64,000 nucleotides of DNA from Rubrobacter_A sp965214435 (GCA_965214435.1 OZ243960.1:1860001-1924000), one strand, 5' to 3'; shown: positions 1 through 7,518, counted from the first letter of the stretch. Program-made: numbers and translations. The notes: generated by a model from the sequence alone, not told the origin.

Positions 1-1112
1 TTGCGCGCCGTGAGCAGGGCGGTGAAGTAGGGTAGGTTCGCCGAGATCGCGTAGTACTCCGAGTTTATAAAAGTTGTGAGTGCTATGACCCCGAAGAGCA
101 GTGCCCACGTAACCCGCGGGAACCGTATCCCGCCGATAGCCGTCGCTATCGCCAACAGCGGCAGCGGCCAGAACAGAAAGTGCGGCGAGAGTACCTTCCC
201 GAACACCGCGAACGCGAAAGTCGCCGCCGCGACCCCCCGGATAGCCGCGAGACGCGGATTCTGCCGCCCGCCTCGCACGTAGCAAGCAAGAAGCGCGAGA
301 CCCGTAGCGAAAAGTTGGAATATTCCGAAGAAACCGGTCAGCGCCTCCCCGAACGGCCCGACGACGTTAAAGCTCCCGTACGAGCGGACGACTTCGTGGC
401 CGGGCAGCAGCAGCTGGAGGTTGGCCGGGATACTCTCGATCATGGACGGCCGGTCAGCGTGGTACGTGAGGAACGAGAAAGCTTCGGGACCGAAAGCCAG
501 AACGCCCCACAAGATACCGGCCGCGAACACGGCCCCGGCAACGGTCCAGCGTACTACCGTCTGTCGCAGACTAGCGCCGAAAGCCAGGGCGGGCGCGGCG
601 GTCATCGGGTAGAGCTTTATGGCGCCGCCCGCGCCCCAGAATATAGCGGCGAGGAGGTTGCGGCCCTGGAGCAGCATTACGGCCCCCACGGTCGAGAAAG
701 CGACGGGGACGAGGTCGTGGCGGATAAACGGCAGCCGCCAGAAGAGCAGTGTCCCGATTCCGTAGAGTGCGACGGCCCGGACGCCGACGCGGGAGAGCGC
801 CAGGAGTATTACTATGTCGAAAAAGAGCATCTCGGCCCCGAAGAGGAACGCGTAGGTCTCTGGGTCGGCGGTAAAAAGGCGGGGGAGGATCAGGATGAAC
901 AGGCTCGACGGTGGGTACTCGTAGGGAAAAGCGGCGTAGGGGAGATCTCCGGCGGCGATACGGTCGGCATAGTCGCGGAAAATCTCCGTCTGAAACGCCG
1001 GTTCCCGGGGAATAAGGAGGAGGACGGCCGTGTGCGCCAGGACGAACGCCACGAGTACCGCCGAGGTTCTCCAGCGGCTGGTGGCGCGTTTCTCTGGATC
1101 CGGGGTCGGCAC
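1..1112 (-). CDS. GT87-like polytopic membrane glycosyltransferase, 3' end beyond window
   Basis: About 370 residues are visible, reading leftward from a GTG at 1112 and running off the left edge without a stop. The frame encodes a strongly hydrophobic, many-helix protein. It has an early FRDYADRIAAGDLPYAAFPYEYPP segment (acidic and aromatic, with the YPP signature) as in GT87/DUF2029 polyprenol-phosphate mannosyltransferases. Such enzymes transfer mannose from a lipid donor outside the membrane. An in-frame stop lies at 1173-1175, so GTG 1112 is the most upstream reasonable start. The gene is divergent from the ECF sigma operon. The family call rests on topology and this short signature; another GT-C fold enzyme is possible. 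Confidence 0.6.
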   Translation of the reverse strand, partial: MPTPDPEKRATSRWRTSAVLVAFVLAHTAVLLLIPREPAFQTEIFRDYADRIAAGDLPYAAFPYEYPPSSLFILILPRLFTADPETYAFLFGAEMLFFDIVILLALSRVGVRAVALYGIGTLLFWRLPFIRHDLVPVAFSTVGAVMLLQGRNLLAAIFWGAGGAIKLYPMTAAPALAFGASLRQTVVRWTVAGAVFAAGILWGVLAFGPEAFSFLTYHADRPSMIESIPANLQLLLPGHEVVRSYGSFNVVGPFGEALTGFFGIFQLFATGLALLACYVRGGRQNPRLAAIRGVAAATFAFAVFGKVLSPHFLFWPLPLLAIATAIGGIRFPRVTWALLFGVIALTTFINSEYYAISANLPYFTALLTAR

Positions 1113-1144
1113 GGCGCGTATTCTGGCAGAAACCCCCTGTGTAC

Positions 1145-1170
1145 GAAACTTTCCGGCAGAAAAGACGTAT
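1145..1170 (+). promoter_or_regulatory. Candidate ECF-type, possibly autoregulatory promoter
   Basis: GAAAC at 1145-1149 and CGTAT at 1166-1170 are separated by 16 bases. This resembles the GGAAC / CGT(C/A) pattern recognised by many ECF sigma factors, which often transcribe their own gene. The box ends only 11 bases before the ATG at 1182. The match is short and could be chance. Confidence 0.35.
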
Positions 1171-1181
1171 ATTTATGTAAG

Positions 1182-1790
1182 ATGGGTAACGTACCTACAG
1201 TGGCGCTAGAAGGCTGGCGACAGAAGCTAAAGGGGGTAGCAGCCCCCCGGAGCCGGCTTCTGGACGACGAACTCGTCCGGCGGACGCTCGACGGAGATTT
1301 GCGCTCCTACGAAGAGTTGGTGAAACGTTACGAGCGGCTTGTTGGAAGCCTTCTCTACCCTTACGCCCGGCGTGAGATCTCGACCGAAGACCTGGTACAG
1401 GAGACCTTCCTGCGGGCCTACGACCGGCTGGAGACCTTTAACCCGGATTACCGCTTCAAGACCTGGCTGCTCGCCATCGCCAATAACCTAGGCATAGACA
1501 CCCTGCGCCGGCGCCGGGAGACCGTCGAGTTCAACCCGGAGATCCATGCCGGGTCGGGCCGGGGGCCGGAGGCCGCCACCCTGGAAGCCGACCGTTTCCA
1601 GAGCGTGGAGAAAGCTATAGAAACCCTACCGGAGACTTACAGCGTGCCCCTGATCCTGCGCTATAAAGAGGAGATGAGCTACGCCGAGATAGCGGAAGTC
1701 CTCGATATAACCGGGCAGGCGGTGAAAAGCCGGCTCTTCCGGGCCCGCAACATGCTCTCCAAAAAACTCGCGGAGACTGAGAAAGGGTGA
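1182..1790 (+). CDS. ECF-type RNA polymerase sigma factor
   Basis: The 202-residue protein has a sigma-70 region 2 (about 28-95, with the DLVQETFLRAY and FKTWLLAIANNLGIDTLRR elements) and a region 4 helix-turn-helix (about 140-195, SYAEIAEVLDITGQAVKSRLFRARNML). Regions 1 and 3 are absent, as expected for ECF factors. ATG 1182 is chosen; GTG 1200 is an alternative. The long upstream extension of this frame to 180 is only the antisense of the glycosyltransferase. The stop overlaps the next start as GTGA, indicating translational coupling to a zinc anti-sigma factor. Confidence 0.92.
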   Translation: MGNVPTVALEGWRQKLKGVAAPRSRLLDDELVRRTLDGDLRSYEELVKRYERLVGSLLYPYARREISTEDLVQETFLRAYDRLETFNPDYRFKTWLLAIANNLGIDTLRRRRETVEFNPEIHAGSGRGPEAATLEADRFQSVEKAIETLPETYSVPLILRYKEEMSYAEIAEVLDITGQAVKSRLFRARNMLSKKLAETEKG

Positions 1791-2308
1791 GCGGCTGCCA
1801 GTGCAACCCGGAGGCCGTGTTCGAGCTCGCCGAGAATATACTGTCCCCGGAGCAGGAGAAAGAGGTGCGGAGTCACCTGTCTCGCTGTCCGGGATGCAAG
1901 GACCTTTACAAACAAGAACTCGACCTCAGCGCATTCTTGTCCTCCACGAAGTTCCCCAGGCGGCGGGAATCGCCGGAGAAATCCGTCTGTCGTGGGGTGG
2001 TGATGTCGCTGCCGACGCGTCCGCTGCGGGCCCGGCTGCTCTGGGGCTTTGGGGCTCTGGCGCTGCTTTTTACGGCGCTACTGGCCCTGCAAGTGTCCGG
2101 GGCCCGGCCGGTGATGTACATCCTCGACTTTCTAAGCACCGGCTGGGGGTTTGTCTCCGGGGCGGTCGACGTCGTCGACGTGGTGCTCTCGGTAGCGGGT
2201 CCCGCTCTCCTGCCCGCTCTTGTCGCGGGCGCTCTGCTGGACCTGGTAGTGGTATTTGTTGTACTGACCATCTTTAACCGGAGCCGTCAGCAGGCCCGCC
2301 GGGTATGA
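1787..2308 (+). CDS. Zinc-binding anti-sigma factor, membrane anchored
   Basis: The 173-residue protein carries the ZAS motif H-x3-C-x2-C at residues 30-37 (HLSRCPGC) in its cytoplasmic N-terminal domain. Hydrophobic segments follow at about 86-108 and 135-165. ZAS proteins sequester the partner ECF sigma and release it on an envelope or redox signal. The GTG start overlaps the sigma stop and the end overlaps the next ATG by ATGA, so the three genes form a tightly coupled operon. Confidence 0.88.
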   Translation: MSGCQCNPEAVFELAENILSPEQEKEVRSHLSRCPGCKDLYKQELDLSAFLSSTKFPRRRESPEKSVCRGVVMSLPTRPLRARLLWGFGALALLFTALLALQVSGARPVMYILDFLSTGWGFVSGAVDVVDVVLSVAGPALLPALVAGALLDLVVVFVVLTIFNRSRQQARRV

Positions 2309-3384
2309 AGTTTCGGCCCCGGTTTCTGGTTCTAGCCTCTTTGCTGGTCTTTACGGGGCTTTTTTTCTCCCCGCTCCGCTCCGCCGAAGCCTTGGACAGG
2401 GTTACTAGCAAAACCGTGTTCGGAGATGTCGCGGTGCCCGAGGGCGCGACTACCGGCGAAGTCTCTACCGTATTCGGCGACGTCGCCGTGGACGGCCGGG
2501 TAGATGGTGACGTGAACAGCGTTTTCGGAGAGGTTACCGTAGACGGCAGGGTCGGTGGCACTGTGAGCAGCGCTTTTGGCGACGTCGCGGTCCGCGCACC
2601 GGTCAGGGGGGATGTCGAGGCCGGTTTTGGAGACGTGGCGCTCGCCGCGCCCGTGAGGGGTAAGGTGGACGCCGGTTTCGGAAACGTCGAGCAGGGAACC
2701 GGGGGTGTGGCCTACGGTGGTCTCGCGGCAAAACACGGCGATGTCGAAGGCCGCGGCGCGCTCTCCGGAAGCACCTGGCAAACGCCCGGCAGTACGCCCG
2801 GCGGTGGGAACGCCGAAGCGGGGCCGGACGTTTCCGGCGGCGGCTCGGCGCTGGTCTACCTGATCGGGTGGTCTCTCGGGACTCTGGGCTTTATAGCCTG
2901 CGCCGTGCTGGTCGCCGTCCTGCTTCCCCGGCCACTCTATGCCACAACCCGGAACGCCGGGGCATCGCCGGGATGGTCTTTTGTGTGGGGGCTAGTCTCG
3001 ATACCCGTGGCGGTCGTTCTAGGGGTGCTGCTGGTCGTGTCGGTAATCGGGATACCGGTGATGCTGCTCGCCGTACCGGCTTATCTAGCTCTTCTGTTTT
3101 TCGGGGCGCTCGCGGTATCCTACGCGCTCGGGCGCAGGATACTCTTTGCCGTCGGGGGCCACCGCGGGGGAGACGCGCTGGCGGCGGCCACCGGGGCGCT
3201 GGCGGTCGCCGCAGTGTCCTTGTTGCCGGTCTTTGGCGGGCTCCTGACCTTCGGGGTGGCGATGGTCGGGGCCGGTGCGGCGATCTCCGCCCTTTTCTCC
3301 CGTGGATGGTCCCGGCGTCCGGCTTACGAGTCTTACGAAGCCTACCTGCAGGACCGCCAGCAGCGCGGCAGGCGCGGAGGCTAG
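2305..3384 (+). CDS. Secreted/membrane protein with six 17-residue FGDV repeats
   Basis: The 359-residue protein starts with a signal-like segment (1-29). Six repeats follow, centred on FG(D/E/N)V at residues 39, 57, 74, 91, 108 and 125, each with V-x-G-x-V/D spacing, as in the short beta-helical rungs of polymer-forming (bactofilin-like) proteins. After a Gly/Ser linker, residues about 180-330 contain four or five membrane helices. The gene is the last in an ECF sigma/anti-sigma operon, so it is likely an effector or sensor of that envelope response. The repeat-plus-polytopic layout is unlike classical cytoplasmic bactofilins; function is unknown. Its stop overlaps the convergent gene's stop by four bases (CTAG). 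Confidence 0.72.
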   Translation: MKFRPRFLVLASLLVFTGLFFSPLRSAEALDRVTSKTVFGDVAVPEGATTGEVSTVFGDVAVDGRVDGDVNSVFGEVTVDGRVGGTVSSAFGDVAVRAPVRGDVEAGFGDVALAAPVRGKVDAGFGNVEQGTGGVAYGGLAAKHGDVEGRGALSGSTWQTPGSTPGGGNAEAGPDVSGGGSALVYLIGWSLGTLGFIACAVLVAVLLPRPLYATTRNAGASPGWSFVWGLVSIPVAVVLGVLLVVSVIGIPVMLLAVPAYLALLFFGALAVSYALGRRILFAVGGHRGGDALAAATGALAVAAVSLLPVFGGLLTFGVAMVGAGAAISALFSRGWSRRPAYESYEAYLQDRQQRGRRGG

Positions 3385-5411
3385 TTAGCCCGCCTCTCCG
3401 AGTGCCAGCCGTCTTCTCCGACGACCGAGGTTAGGGCTTCGACCACTTCAGGGTCAAACTGGCTGCCCGAGTTGCGCACCACTTCTCTCAGCGCCTCCGC
3501 TACCGGGATGCAGTGGCGGTAAACTCGGTTGCGGACCATGGAGTCGAAAGCATCGGCGACAAAAGTTATCCGCGCGGTTAGCGGTACTTCCTGGCCTCGG
3601 AGGCCGTCCGGGTATCCACGGCCGTCAAAACGCTCGTGGTGGTGCTTGATAGCGGGAAGCGCCGGAACTAGCTCTCTCAGTGGCTCTACGATCCGGACGC
3701 CGAGCATCGGGTGCTGCTTCATTATTTCGTACTCTTCGGGGTTCAGGTGGCCCGACTTCTGCAGGATAGCGTCCGGGATGCCGATCTTGCCGACATCGTG
3801 TAGCAGCGCCCCGATAGCCAGGCTTTCTATCTCCTGCGCTGAAAGCTGCATCCGGCCGCCGAGACGCCGCGCGAGCTGCGAAACCGAACGCAGATGTCTT
3901 TCGAGGTACGGGTCCCGAGCCCGGATCACTTCCAGCAGCGAGGCGACAGACCCGTTATGCCGGACCACCTCCAGTTCCGGGGAAGGGATGGAGCGTACGC
4001 CGGTCTCGCCGGATATCCTATCCGGGAGGCTTTTGGCTTTGTGCATCGCCCCGAGGGCCGCGTCAAGAGCGGCGGCCGGGTCGGTGCCTTCCTGACGGGC
4101 GGTAGCGTAACCGACCGAAACGGAGAGCGGAACGGCCGAGTTTTTTGTGAAGTCTGCGACGAGCCGCTGTAGACAGGTCGCGGCTTTGTGGCCGTTCCCT
4201 CCGCCGGCTCTGGGGCCGAGGATGACGATAAACTGGTCACCGCCGTAGTGGAAGACCCGCTGCTGGCTCTCGGTTAACTTTTCCCCGACCCGGCGCAGCA
4301 GTTTGTCGCCAGCGGACAAGCCGTAGACTCTGTTGTAGTTGCGAAAGCGGTCGAGTCCCGCAACCAGGACTGTTGCGCCGGCGCCGAAAGACAGCTCTTC
4401 CTGAAGGACGTGGTGCAAGGATGAGCGGTTCGGGAGTCCGGAGACGGGGTCCAGGCCGGCGGGCGCATCCCGCAGACCCTCTAAAGCAGCGGCAGTCTGG
4501 GTGGAGATCAAACGCAGGACCCGCTCGTCTTCGGCATCGAACTCCCGACCACCCACGATCAGAGCGCCCCGAGACCCATTTACCGGCACGATGGGGATAG
4601 CCAGGAACTCCCCGGTCCCGTGAAGGTTCTCTTCGCAACGGTGCATCTCGCCCGTCCGGGAGCACCACAGGATGAGACGCTGGATCTTCGGGTGCCACCA
4701 ACTCGGGTAGGCTTCCCGCTCTCCGCCCGCCGCCGTCCGATGGTAATTACCCTCCAGCGTGGCGGCGTGCGCGTACGAAACTTCTAGAGAGTCGCGGGCC
4801 GTCTCCGCGGCCCACTGCAGAACTCCTCCTGTACCCAGCGTCTTTAGGGCCGACCCGAACCTCGGGAGCAGGGTCTCCGTCCGCTCCCCGCTACTCTTCT
4901 CGGCGGAGAGGTCCCGCGACAGCCGCTCACTCTCGGCGCGGGCGTTACGGAGCTTTGTCCCCAGTAGCGCGGCGGCGGCGCAAAGAACCGCTATAATCCC
5001 GGCTCTCGTCCACACCTCCACCGGGAGTAGCGCTCCGATACTCCCGGCCGTCGCGGCTTGCCCGCTGAAGTACCCACTGAGAACCGCGCCGGAGCCGAGC
5101 AGGCTTTGGGCTGTATTGTGTATAAGAACTAGCTCAAGAGCCGCGAGTGCATACAAAAAGAGAAAAGGAGAGGTCGAGCCCCCGGTACCGACTACCAGGG
5201 CGGTGACCAGAAAGGCGTCCGTCACCACGAGAAAAATGCCGCTCTGCAGAAATGCCGGGGTTCGGGGTGCCGCGAGCAAAGCCCCGAGTATGAGTGAGAA
5301 GGAAACGGCCGCGTAAGCCGGCCATGACACAGACTCTAAAGGTGAGACGCTTGTCAATAGGAGACCGGCAGCGGATGTCAGAAGCAAGCGGATGCTGCCG
5401 AGTATCTTCAA
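3381..5411 (-). CDS. Membrane GAF - degenerate GGDEF - HD-GYP c-di-GMP phosphodiesterase
   Basis: The 676-residue protein has about five N-terminal membrane helices (1-150), a GAF-like segment (about 195-315), a GGDEF-type domain (about 325-455) and an HD-GYP domain (about 475-655). The GGDEF signature reads GGDQF, losing the acidic residue needed for cyclase activity, so this domain is probably regulatory. The HD-GYP motifs are intact: HDVGKIGIPD, HHHERFDGRGYPDG and the ADAFDSM segment. It should hydrolyse c-di-GMP. The TTG at 5411 is the longest start and has no clear Shine-Dalgarno, so the true start may be slightly downstream. The gene lies 210 bases downstream of the other HD-GYP gene. 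Confidence 0.9.
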   Translation of the reverse strand: MKILGSIRLLLTSAAGLLLTSVSPLESVSWPAYAAVSFSLILGALLAAPRTPAFLQSGIFLVVTDAFLVTALVVGTGGSTSPFLFLYALAALELVLIHNTAQSLLGSGAVLSGYFSGQAATAGSIGALLPVEVWTRAGIIAVLCAAAALLGTKLRNARAESERLSRDLSAEKSSGERTETLLPRFGSALKTLGTGGVLQWAAETARDSLEVSYAHAATLEGNYHRTAAGGEREAYPSWWHPKIQRLILWCSRTGEMHRCEENLHGTGEFLAIPIVPVNGSRGALIVGGREFDAEDERVLRLISTQTAAALEGLRDAPAGLDPVSGLPNRSSLHHVLQEELSFGAGATVLVAGLDRFRNYNRVYGLSAGDKLLRRVGEKLTESQQRVFHYGGDQFIVILGPRAGGGNGHKAATCLQRLVADFTKNSAVPLSVSVGYATARQEGTDPAAALDAALGAMHKAKSLPDRISGETGVRSIPSPELEVVRHNGSVASLLEVIRARDPYLERHLRSVSQLARRLGGRMQLSAQEIESLAIGALLHDVGKIGIPDAILQKSGHLNPEEYEIMKQHPMLGVRIVEPLRELVPALPAIKHHHERFDGRGYPDGLRGQEVPLTARITFVADAFDSMVRNRVYRHCIPVAEALREVVRNSGSQFDPEVVEALTSVVGEDGWHSERRAN

Positions 5412-5492
5412 CGTCGGTCTTGGGCGTCACTTGTCTTGTTGCCAACCCTCACCAAACATCCCTCCGGGACACGACACCCTTGTAACATGTAT

Positions 5493-5523
5493 ATAGTATC
5501 TACGCTAGCCGCCCGTTATTCAA
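5493..5523 (-). promoter_or_regulatory. Possible promoter for the GAF-GGDEF-HD-GYP gene
   Basis: In the 211-base spacer, the minus strand carries TTGAAT (5518-5523) and TACTAT (5493-5498) separated by 19 bases, a longer than optimal spacer. It suggests the downstream gene has its own transcription start. A seven-codon ORF (5449-5472, encoding MSRRDVW) lies downstream of it; see findings. Confidence 0.35.
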
Positions 5524-5622
5524 CCGGTATCCTCGTTAAGTAGCTCCGCGCCTCTTTCTGGTCCGGAGAAAACATTCCAAGGTCACTCAAGGTGCCACCG
5601 GTACGGGAGCTATAGCACGGTC

Positions 5623-7065
5623 TCAGCTACCTTCCGCTTTCCGGTGCTCCTGAAGCCGCGGGACCGGGTTGGTCCCTGTTTCCGTCAGAGGAGTTGCCGC
5701 TCTCTTTCCCGTTCCGGTACTCGCCCCAGCGTCCGGAAAGACAAAGCGGTAATCGTCGGCCCGGCGGTAGCCCTCGGACTCGGTGTCTATGATCCTGAGG
5801 AATGCCCGGACAACGACCCCGTCAAACTCGGTGTCTATGCCGGCGGTGAGTGTTTCCCGCGCCTCGTGGGTGCTGAGTCCCGGTCGGCGGGGCTGGTCGA
5901 GCACCATGGCGGCGTAAGCCTGGGCCACAGCGAGGATCTTCGCTTCAAGGGGGATCCAGGCTCCCCTCAGCTTGTCCGGGTAGCCGCGGCCGTCAGGCCG
6001 CTCGTGGTGCCAGCGTACCCAAGACGCCATCTCCCTAAACTCCGGTACGGCGGCCAGTGCTTCTTCTCCACCCGCCGCGTGCTCAGTGAGCTGGTTCTTC
6101 GCCACGGAGTTGAGCTTACCAGTCTCCGTCAGAAGCTCTCCCGGAAGCCCGAACATACCGATGTTGTGCAAGAGTCCCGCTATCCGGAGCCGCTCGACGC
6201 GTCCGCTGTCCAGCTTCATCTCTTGCGCGATATCCGCCGCGTAGGTAGCTGTGGCGGCCGCGTGGCGGTCGCTGTACCCGTCCCGGCGTCCAAGCTCCCG
6301 GACCATCATGGTCCCGAAAGTCATGTTGGAAGTCGTAAGAGATTCCTCAAGGGACCGAACCCTCTCCTGGAGTTCCTGGTTCTTCTGGACCTGATCCCGC
6401 GAGCGGTAGACGAGCACCTGACTCCCGATAGAGCCTCCGACTAATATTACTGCTGCTACCGGACCGTAAATTACTAAAGCCAGTGTACCGACCCCCGCCG
6501 TTAGTACGTTTATGATGTCGGAGGTTAAGTAAGGCTCCATATCCTTTTTCCAAGTCTCAAGAATTGGGCGCTCGTATTTCACTTTGAGCAAGCCACAAGT
6601 AATCGCTTTGTTCGCTCCGAACAGAGTTAGACTCGCTGCAAAGGTTCCGTATATAACTTGAGCTACAGAGGTTGAGGCTTCAGGAAGTAAGGGCGCGGAT
6701 GCAAAAGAAAAAACTATACCTGCCAGATAAACGAGAGTTACGTTATGGCCTATCTCGTAAGCCGTGCGTAGCCAGTCCCCTCTACCTATTAACAAAGCCG
6801 AAGGCAAAGCAGCTACTGCGGCCCAGGTAGGACCTAACGCAGCAACTGCTACTACTAAGCCAACGTCCCAGAAACCCACAAATCCTTGGCTGCTTACACG
6901 TACAGGAAAGAGGTCGCCCAGCAAGATAAGGCAAGCAAAAGCTATCGTTCCTATTATAAAGTGCTGGGCGACCTCAAAACCGTACCAGTAAGTCCACGAG
7001 CTCGATAACGACACAGCAAAAACTGCTAGAGCTCCGATAAAGGTTTTTACATGAGCGTCGCCCAA
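5623..7065 (-). CDS. Polytopic membrane protein with degenerate HD-GYP domain
   Basis: Residues 1-220 form roughly eight hydrophobic segments, followed by a coiled coil (about 222-248) and an HD-GYP-like domain (about 255-440). Several metal and catalytic positions are changed: the HD pair is HN (H300-N301), the following GKIG is GMFG, the usual HP is HA at about 329, and the distal D-x-x-D segment reads AQAYAA (381-386). The HHERPDGRGYP motif (353-363) remains. Family knowledge implies impaired hydrolysis, so it may act as a c-di-GMP- or ligand-sensing receptor. The start is a TTG with GAGGAG only two bases upstream, so the exact start is uncertain. It is preceded on the same strand by four octapeptide ORFs. 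Confidence 0.85.
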   Translation of the reverse strand: MGDAHVKTFIGALAVFAVSLSSSWTYWYGFEVAQHFIIGTIAFACLILLGDLFPVRVSSQGFVGFWDVGLVVAVAALGPTWAAVAALPSALLIGRGDWLRTAYEIGHNVTLVYLAGIVFSFASAPLLPEASTSVAQVIYGTFAASLTLFGANKAITCGLLKVKYERPILETWKKDMEPYLTSDIINVLTAGVGTLALVIYGPVAAVILVGGSIGSQVLVYRSRDQVQKNQELQERVRSLEESLTTSNMTFGTMMVRELGRRDGYSDRHAAATATYAADIAQEMKLDSGRVERLRIAGLLHNIGMFGLPGELLTETGKLNSVAKNQLTEHAAGGEEALAAVPEFREMASWVRWHHERPDGRGYPDKLRGAWIPLEAKILAVAQAYAAMVLDQPRRPGLSTHEARETLTAGIDTEFDGVVVRAFLRIIDTESEGYRRADDYRFVFPDAGASTGTGKRAATPLTETGTNPVPRLQEHRKAEGS

Positions 7066-7150
7066 CTCTCCTCACTTCGTGTAGAAGTCAATACATCGAC
7101 AACAGTATTGTTGCATACAACGCAGCTTTTGCACAAATCCTCTCTTTTCT

Positions 7151-7177
7151 TTACCAGCACCTATAACCTTCGAGCAT
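7151..7177 (-). CDS. Octapeptide ORF, unit 4 (MLEGYRCW)
   Basis: ATG at 7177 and TAA at 7151-7153 encode MLEGYRCW; the only residue change in the array is Thr2 to Leu. The RBS AGGAGGTGA (forward 7182-7190) lies four bases upstream. It is the unit closest to the degenerate HD-GYP gene, whose predicted start is 86 bases further on. The EGYRCW hexapeptide core is invariant in all four units. Confidence 0.6.
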   Translation of the reverse strand: MLEGYRCW

Positions 7178-7225
7178 TCTTTCACCTCCTCAAAACACAC
7201 TTTTTTGACACGTCCTGAACTTCTG

Positions 7226-7252
7226 CTACCAGCACCTATAACCCTCGGTCAC
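7226..7252 (-). CDS. Octapeptide ORF, unit 3 (GTG start, MTEGYRCW)
   Basis: GTG at 7252 and TAG at 7226-7228 encode the identical octapeptide, with ACC for Thr and GAG for Glu where units 1 and 2 have ACT and GAA. The RBS is AAGGAGGGGGTGA (forward 7258-7270). Use of an alternative start codon and of the third stop codon supports selection on the peptide and not on the bare DNA. Confidence 0.62.
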   Translation of the reverse strand: MTEGYRCW

Positions 7253-7310
7253 TTTGCTCACCCCCTCCTTAATCTTTCCGGATTTTGAGTCCCAGCTTTT
7301 TGGTCTGGAG

Positions 7311-7337
7311 TCACCAACACCTATAACCTTCAGTCAT
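7311..7337 (-). CDS. Octapeptide ORF, unit 2 (MTEGYRCW)
   Basis: ATG at 7337 and TGA at 7311-7313 encode the same octapeptide as unit 1. It uses TAT (Tyr) and TGT (Cys) instead of TAC and TGC, and a different stop codon. The RBS is AAGGAGGTGA (forward 7344-7353) with six bases of spacing, a near-perfect anti-Shine-Dalgarno match. Confidence 0.62.
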   Translation of the reverse strand: MTEGYRCW

Positions 7338-7390
7338 GCTTGCTCACCTCCTTGGTCTTCTTGCTTTGCAGTTCGGTTTCTGGTCTTGAG

Positions 7391-7417
7391 TTACCAGCAC
7401 CTGTAACCTTCAGTCAT
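7391..7417 (-). CDS. Octapeptide ORF, unit 1 (MTEGYRCW)
   Basis: ATG at 7417 and TAA at 7391-7393 encode MTEGYRCW. The upstream minus-strand sequence GGGGGGTGATCA (forward 7424-7437 region) matches the 16S rRNA tail with six bases of spacing. It uses TAC for Tyr and TGC for Cys. It is the first unit in the direction of transcription. Coding is inferred from the RBS and from synonymous variation across the four units; there is no similarity to a family I recognise. Confidence 0.6.
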   Translation of the reverse strand: MTEGYRCW

Positions 7418-7518
7418 GCGTGATCACCCCCCTTCCTGTCTATTGGAATTTGCGTGGCTCGGTTTCTGAGAAAGCTGTAGTTAGAAGAGGTACTTCCTCT
7501 CTTAGGAAGTTCGCCAGA

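Larger units (their letters stand above)
7151..7437 (-). repeat. Four-unit tandem array of octapeptide ORFs with strong ribosome binding sites
   Basis: Four units recur at 75-85-base spacing on the minus strand (starts at 7417, 7337, 7252, 7177). Each unit has an almost full-length anti-Shine-Dalgarno match of the AAGGAGGTGA type (for example 7344-7353), a start codon, an octapeptide ORF of consensus MTEGYRCW, and a stop. The spacers between units are not conserved, so conservation is confined to the RBS and the codons. The array fills the region between the MFS gene stop and the degenerate HD-GYP gene. A 6-bp hairpin at 7493-7509 lies between the MFS stop and the first unit. No convincing promoter is seen, so read-through from the MFS gene is possible. 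Confidence 0.85.

Noticed and set aside
180..1181. Long upstream extension of the ECF sigma reading frame
   Set aside because: It is the antisense of the GT87-like gene; the sigma homology begins only after about 1240, and ATG 1182 fits the family length.
7151..7437. Interpretation of the array as CRISPR, or as protein-binding repeats
   Set aside because: Conservation is limited to RBS plus codons, the units differ at synonymous positions and stop codons, the spacers are irregular and the conserved units too short for CRISPR, and no cas genes are present.
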